Assembly (NCBI GenBank): GCA_947565875.1
Contig: CANOHR010000033.1
Location: forward strand, 1 to 8,851
Length of the DNA: 8,851 bases
Reading direction: 5' to 3'
Source of the DNA: an uncultured Pseudoflavonifractor sp.
Lineage (GTDB): Bacteria; Bacillota; Clostridia; Oscillospirales; Oscillospiraceae
Below are positions 4,889 to 8,851 of this stretch, one piece after another. The notes under the pieces are model-generated. The model was not told where the DNA came from. It searched no databases and was given only the letters and a program-made list of their open reading frames with translations. How positions within the stretch are numbered: position 1 is the stretch's first letter; the number at the start of each line of letters is the position of its first letter. The translations under genes were made by a program, and so were the position numbers.

Positions 4889-7156
4889 ATGAAGAAGCGC
4901 GTGCTTTCCTTGTTCTTAGCCCTTTCCCTGACCCTCTCCCTTGGTGCGCCCGCCATGGCCGCCCAGGACATTCCCTCTGACTGGGCCGGTAACGCCGTCA
5001 GCTGGCTCAAGGGGACGGGAAAGCTGTCCGGAGCCGATTTTTCCGGCTACGACCGCACCGTTACCCGGGCAGATTTTGCCCGGTTGGGGGTCATCCTCTA
5101 TGAACTCATTACCGGTATGCCCAAGCCAGACCCCTCCGACGTAAAGAACCCCTTTACCGATACCTCCGACCTGGACGCCCTTCGGGCCTATAAGCTGAAG
5201 ATCGTTTCAGGGACCGGGGACGGCACCACCTTCTCCCCCAACGACTCGGTAAACCGGGAGCAGATCGCCACCATGCTCCTGCGGGTGCTGGACGCCTGCG
5301 GCGTTACCTACAGTCAGACGGATGTGAGCGGCATAACCTTTTCCGATGAGGCAGACCTTTCTTCCTGGGCCGCTCCCAGCGTAAAGCGGGCCTACCTCAT
5401 TCAGATCATGAACGGCACAGGGGGTTCCTCCATGTCCCCCAAGATGACCGTCACCATGGAGCAGGCCTATCAGCTTCTCTACAATGTCTATACCAACCGG
5501 GACGCCATCCGCTCCGGGGCGGTGCGCTCCATCTCCTCGGGGAGCGCGGGGACCCTGTCGGTAAAGTATACCGGCGGCGGCAAGTACGATACCGGCTGGT
5601 GTGAGGACGCCTACCACGGAAGGCCCGTGCTGTGCGATATCGACCAGGACGGCACATTGGAGATCCTTGCCGCCTCCTACTCCGTCCAGTGCTTGGACGC
5701 CGCCACCGGGGCGCTGAAATGGCGGTTCCCCGTGGGTTCCGACCGAAATTCCACCACCGACGGGCTGGGCCTCAGCTTCCGCACCTGGCCGGATCTCTAC
5801 GTGGGCGATATCGACGGGGACGGCCGCAATGAGATCGTAGCCGGACACGGCAGCAGCATTCTCCACCAGGGCAGCGTGGCTGTCTACGACGAAAACGGCT
5901 ATCTGAAGCCCGGCTGGCCCCAGGCCCTCCCCGACGAAGTCTACTCCGTTGCGGTCGGCGATTTGGACAACGACGGCACCCTGGAGATTGCCGCAGGCGT
6001 CGGCGTGGCGGACGGGCTCAGCGTCTATGTCTACGAGCATGACGGCACGATTCGTTCCGGTTGGCCTCAGTTGACGGCTTCTGCCGACGGCAGCAAGACC
6101 CCTGCTCTGGAGTCCGATCCCCGCTCCCCCTCCCTGGCCTTCTCCTACGGGATCTTCAATGACAACCTGGCCATCGGGGACATTGACGGCGACGGAGTGA
6201 AGGAGATCGTGGCCCCCGCCGATATGGGGCAGATCTGCGCTTATAAGCCCGATGGCTCCCAGGTCCGTACCGCCTTCCACATGACCATGGGAGAGGAGTA
6301 TGGGGTGACGGAGAAGGTTGTATGGGGCCGGGTGGGCGCCTTCTCCGACGCGGAGTACGAGACCCATGTCTATAACGGCGGTTTTGGCCGGGCCTATGAC
6401 CGGATGGGAACGAGCCTGGACATCCCCTCTCTGGGGATGAACGAACGGCTCACCGCCCACTTTACCCTCAGTAAGGCGGTCATCGCCGACCTGGACGGCA
6501 ACGGGAAAAACGAGGTGGTCGTGGTAGGCGATATCCACGACCGGGCCGACGAACCCGCCGCCAACGCGGGGGCCGACCTTCCCCACCTTTACAATGAGCT
6601 GTTCATTTTCAACGGAGACCGGACCCGCTTCAATGCCGCCTGGTCTGCCGCTCCCACGGTGAAGGAGCCTCCCCTAAACCCCTTGACCACCAGTGACTGG
6701 ACCATCATTGACCGCTGTATGCCCGACCCGGTGTGCGCCGACGTGGATGGGGACGGTTCTCTGGAGATCCTGTACCCCGACTACTCCGGCAAGCTCAACT
6801 GCTACTGGCTGGACCACACCCAGCATGATAACTGGCCCATCAACGTCTTTGACGGCTCCACCATGGAGTATGCCGCCGCCCCTGTGGTGGAGGATGTGAA
6901 CAACGACGGCAAGGCGGAGATCGTCTTCACCACCTTTACCCAGAAGAATGGAGCCAAGCGGGGTTCCCTCTACATTGTGGATGGGCAGGGAAGCATCCTC
7001 CAGCAGGTGGAGCTGCCCCCCACCGCCGACACCTCCAGCCTTGTGCCCAACGGCTGCATGTCCCGCCCCCTGTTGGGCGACGTGGACGGCGACGGCAAGG
7101 CGGAGATCATCCTCCACACCACCCTGTCCGGCGTGACGGTGTACGATCTGGATTAA
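4889..7156 (+). CDS. Secreted SLH-domain protein with FG-GAP/VCBS-type beta-propeller
   Basis: The 755-residue product has a Sec signal peptide (KKR at 2-4, hydrophobic 5-22, cleavage near AMA at 22-24). Three SLH repeats lie at about 27-75, 87-139 and 149-203, with motifs TRAD (59-62), NREQ and TMEQ. From about residue 215 to the end are eight D-x-[DN]-x-[DN]-G-x2-E calcium-loop motifs, starting at 250, 307, 358, 431, 534, 618, 669 and 731. GWP or NWP turns appear before several of them. This pattern is typical of integrin-alpha-like propellers (FG-GAP/VCBS families), which are extracellular, bind calcium and usually mediate contacts. No catalytic residues of a linked hydrolase are visible. 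The ATG at 4889 is chosen because it starts a standard signal peptide and follows AGGAGG (4871-4876), though the 12-base spacing is long. A TTG at 4880 is in frame but only 3 bases from that site. The gene is transcribed alone. Confidence 0.9.
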   Translation: MKKRVLSLFLALSLTLSLGAPAMAAQDIPSDWAGNAVSWLKGTGKLSGADFSGYDRTVTRADFARLGVILYELITGMPKPDPSDVKNPFTDTSDLDALRAYKLKIVSGTGDGTTFSPNDSVNREQIATMLLRVLDACGVTYSQTDVSGITFSDEADLSSWAAPSVKRAYLIQIMNGTGGSSMSPKMTVTMEQAYQLLYNVYTNRDAIRSGAVRSISSGSAGTLSVKYTGGGKYDTGWCEDAYHGRPVLCDIDQDGTLEILAASYSVQCLDAATGALKWRFPVGSDRNSTTDGLGLSFRTWPDLYVGDIDGDGRNEIVAGHGSSILHQGSVAVYDENGYLKPGWPQALPDEVYSVAVGDLDNDGTLEIAAGVGVADGLSVYVYEHDGTIRSGWPQLTASADGSKTPALESDPRSPSLAFSYGIFNDNLAIGDIDGDGVKEIVAPADMGQICAYKPDGSQVRTAFHMTMGEEYGVTEKVVWGRVGAFSDAEYETHVYNGGFGRAYDRMGTSLDIPSLGMNERLTAHFTLSKAVIADLDGNGKNEVVVVGDIHDRADEPAANAGADLPHLYNELFIFNGDRTRFNAAWSAAPTVKEPPLNPLTTSDWTIIDRCMPDPVCADVDGDGSLEILYPDYSGKLNCYWLDHTQHDNWPINVFDGSTMEYAAAPVVEDVNNDGKAEIVFTTFTQKNGAKRGSLYIVDGQGSILQQVELPPTADTSSLVPNGCMSRPLLGDVDGDGKAEIILHTTLSGVTVYDLD

Positions 7157-7168
7157 AAGGTGTTTTTC

Positions 7169-7216
7169 AAAAAGGCTCCCGGTGGAAGGATGTTCCTTCC
7201 GCCGGGAGCCTTTTTT
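7169..7216. terminator. Two-way intrinsic terminator between convergent genes
   Basis: GGCTCCCGG (7174-7182) pairs with CCGGGAGCC (7202-7210). A T-G wobble and the inner stem GGAAGGA/TCCTTCC (7184-7190/7194-7200) extend it to a 17-position stem with a TGT loop. Six T follow at 7211-7216 for the rightward propeller gene. Five A at 7169-7173 become a T-tract on the minus strand, so it can also end the leftward SLH gene, for which no nearer terminator is visible. Confidence 0.92.
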
Positions 7217-7239
7217 GGGGAGAAATAAAAATTACAGCC

Positions 7240-7369
7240 GGGCGGGTTTACCCCTACGGGTATGTGATACCCGTAAAGCGGCAAAGCCGCTAACGGTTGT
7301 CCGATGGAACCCGCCCCTACGAACCCCAACCAACGCGCCTGTGCGTAGGGGCCGGTTCTAAACCGGCCC
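7240..7369. repeat. Nested palindromic intergenic element (REP/MITE-like)
   Basis: Several perfect inverted repeats are packed into 130 bases. GGGCGGGTT (7240-7248) pairs with AACCCGCCC (7308-7316). Inside that pair are a 9-bp stem with a GTG loop (7255-7275) and AGCGGC-AAA-GCCGCT (7277-7291). Next, CCCCTACG (7314-7321) pairs with CGTAGGGG (7344-7351). Last, GGGCCGGTT-CTA-AACCGGCCC (7349-7369) forms another 9-bp stem. None has a T-tract, so these are not ordinary terminators. No open reading frame fits. The GTAGGGGC-plus-palindrome style resembles dispersed repeats I associate with intergenic regions of Oscillospiraceae genomes; copy number cannot be seen here. Confidence 0.6.
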
Positions 7370-7424
7370 GTCTACACTCACCTATAAATTCTATTTTCCC
7401 CCCAACGGGTTTCTCAACTGCTGC

Positions 7425-8851
7425 CTATCTGGAGGAAAGAGCCTCCCATTTCGTGGCGTCAAAATAGGCGGAAAAGAAGGAGACCTCCCGGCCCTCCCGG
7501 TCCTTTTTGACGCCATAATGATACGTGACCTCGTCCGGAAGGGAGGTGGTATCCGGGACTCTTTCTATCACGGGATTGGTAAGCATGTTATAGAGGATCT
7601 GGGCGACCGCCTCCCGGGTGATGGGGGCGCTGAGAGCTACATCCTCACCCAGACCTTCATAGAGGGATGGCTTACAGACCTGAAAGGCCACCCGGTTGGT
7701 CATGGAGGCCCAGTCGGCCCCGGTGAGCTGATAAGCCGTTGGGTCATAACCAAGGGTTCCCAGGGCCATCTTGGCAAACTCCAGCCCGGTCACGTTGGCG
7801 TTGGGGTCAAAGAGACCGTTTCCTCTGCCGGAGAATAGGTCCAGACTTTCTTTGCCGTAGGAGATGTAATCCTCCGCCCAGTGGCCCTCAATGTCGGAGA
7901 AGGCGGGGGTCCCCTGGTGGGCAGGGATCCGCTCGGGGTTGCCGCCGCAGCGCATGGCCACCAGCAGCTTGGCGCACTCCGCCCGGGTCACCAGCCCCTG
8001 GGGGTCAAAGGAGCCGTCCTCCCTCCCGGAGATGACCCCCAGCCGGGAGAGGGTATCCACCGCCTTCTGATAAACGATCTTATCGGCGTCGGTGTAGGAG
8101 GCGCTGTCTACGGCGAAGGCGTCGTCAGGAAGGGCGTTGCGGACCTCCTCCATAAAGTTCTTTGCAGTGGAAAACCATCCTTCCAGTTCCATAAAGTAGG
8201 TGGTCACCTTATATTTATCTGAAAGCATTTCCCAGGTAAACTCCTTCCAATTTTCCAGGAAGGTCTGGGGGATAAGCCCGACTGTCCGCTTCCAAACATA
8301 TCCGCCCAGATGATCCGACAACGCCTGGGCGGTGCCGCTGCGCTCCTCTTCGGGAAGATAAAAATCCACCTTATCGTTCAGGACCAGAAGGGTATAGTAC
8401 TGTATCTTTTCCACATAAGGCCTCATAGGCTCAAAGGAGGAAATGGGGGCTTCCCAGACCGCCATCAGTTCCCCCTGAGCTTTCCTCATCAGGGAAAGAA
8501 AATCCTCCTCTGTTTGGGGAGCGTCGCCCGTTACCAGGTCCCGGACCGCCTTCAAGTGGTTGGAAGTCGAGGAGAGATAGTTCTTTACCTCAGCCAGTTC
8601 CTTTTGGGTTGGGGTGTCATAAAGGTGGATGTCATTGCCAAAGCGCAGGTATTGTTTTCCCATCAGTCCCGCCACATTGTTTACGGGCAGATAGAGTTCC
8701 TCACGGAACAGCAGGGAGGTTACGGAGCCTTTATCCTGGCCGTTTACAGTAAGAGCAGTTTCGGAATAAAGCTGGGCATCCACCCCCTCCAGCCTGTCGG
8801 TGGTAAACTGCTCCCGGCCCTGTAGAAAATCAAGGCCGTTATCCTGAAGAA
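7425..8851 (-). CDS. SLH-domain surface protein, N-terminus outside window (partial)
   Basis: The frame runs without a stop from the right edge to TAG at 7427-7425, giving 474 visible residues; the true start is beyond 8851. A GTG at 8783-8781 is in frame, but the frame stays open for the 68 bases upstream and no well-spaced ribosome binding site precedes the GTG. Near the visible N-terminus (about 8770-8630) is a LTVNGQ...YLPVNNVAGLMG stretch, resembling the copper amine oxidase N-terminal-like stalk domain often found on clostridial surface proteins. A long, mostly helical charged region follows (about 8620-8110). Three SLH-type repeats lie at about 8095-7945 (TRAE), 7902-7740 (TGLE) and 7695-7560 (TREA), followed by a short tail. 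So it should be wall-bound like its two neighbours, but with C-terminal SLH repeats. It converges on the propeller gene. No enzyme motif is seen and its function is unknown. Confidence 0.83.
   Translation of the reverse strand, partial: LQDNGLDFLQGREQFTTDRLEGVDAQLYSETALTVNGQDKGSVTSLLFREELYLPVNNVAGLMGKQYLRFGNDIHLYDTPTQKELAEVKNYLSSTSNHLKAVRDLVTGDAPQTEEDFLSLMRKAQGELMAVWEAPISSFEPMRPYVEKIQYYTLLVLNDKVDFYLPEEERSGTAQALSDHLGGYVWKRTVGLIPQTFLENWKEFTWEMLSDKYKVTTYFMELEGWFSTAKNFMEEVRNALPDDAFAVDSASYTDADKIVYQKAVDTLSRLGVISGREDGSFDPQGLVTRAECAKLLVAMRCGGNPERIPAHQGTPAFSDIEGHWAEDYISYGKESLDLFSGRGNGLFDPNANVTGLEFAKMALGTLGYDPTAYQLTGADWASMTNRVAFQVCKPSLYEGLGEDVALSAPITREAVAQILYNMLTNPVIERVPDTTSLPDEVTYHYGVKKDREGREVSFFSAYFDATKWEALSSR

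Noticed and set aside
5207..6586. 459-codon open frame on the minus strand, antisense to the propeller gene
   Set aside because: Its product mirrors the repeated calcium-loop codons of the real gene and has no domain or ribosome site of its own.
5636..7108. PQQ-dehydrogenase or other enzymatic propeller
   Set aside because: The repeated motif is the D-x-D-x-D-G-x2-E calcium loop of FG-GAP/VCBS repeats, not the tryptophan docking motif of PQQ propellers, and no catalytic residues are evident.
7240..7369. CRISPR array or riboswitch
   Set aside because: The inverted repeats differ from each other with no equal spacers, so it is not CRISPR. It lies downstream of two convergent genes rather than upstream of one, so a riboswitch is unlikely.
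8781..8783. GTG as the start of the leftward SLH gene
   Set aside because: The frame stays open to the window edge and the purine run just before the GTG is too close to act as a ribosome site, so the gene is better called partial.
7518..8825. Several rightward open frames across the leftward SLH gene
   Set aside because: They overlap fully with a frame encoding clear SLH repeats, are broken into pieces, and look like low-complexity shadows.

Overview
The window suggests a moderately GC-rich Gram-positive of the class Clostridia, most like the Oscillospiraceae (Flavonifractor, Lawsonibacter or Oscillibacter type). The reasons are a DnaD-domain/DnaI-type helicase-loader pair, strong AGGAGG ribosome binding sites, three proteins with S-layer homology (SLH) domains, sigma-A promoters, and a GTAGGGGC-type palindromic intergenic element. 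The genus is an inference from style, not from a marker gene.

Layout. Positions 1-281 are an AT-rich control region with a good leftward promoter (41-69), a perfect dyad beside it (69-94) and a rightward promoter (218-246). Two rightward genes follow with no gap: a DnaD-domain replication protein (282-1268) and a zinc-binding AAA+ DnaC/DnaI-type helicase loader (1269-2273). Together they are probably the chromosomal machinery that loads the replicative helicase. Next come two secreted SLH proteins, each with its own TTGYTT-17-TATAAT promoter. The first (2385-4754) carries three SLH repeats and a regular array of seven modules of about 76 residues that I cannot assign to a named family with confidence. 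The second (4889-7156) carries three SLH repeats and a domain with eight calcium-loop motifs of the FG-GAP/VCBS beta-propeller type. Strong intrinsic terminators follow both (4768-4806 and 7169-7216).

The last gene runs leftward (7425 to beyond 8851). It is a third SLH protein, cut by the window edge, with its SLH repeats at the C-terminus instead of the N-terminus. It converges on the propeller gene. The 268-base gap between the two holds a two-way terminator and a nest of palindromes resembling a REP/MITE-type repeat.

How it fits together. The left part is housekeeping replication. The right part is a cluster of cell-surface proteins, all expected to be exported by Sec and held on secondary cell-wall polymer by SLH domains. 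No catalytic domain is visible in any of the three, so structural, adhesive or ligand-binding roles are more likely than enzymatic ones. I see no tRNA, rRNA, CRISPR array, transposase or phage gene. The most unusual item is the seven-module surface protein; nothing here amounts to a clearly new defence or mobile system.
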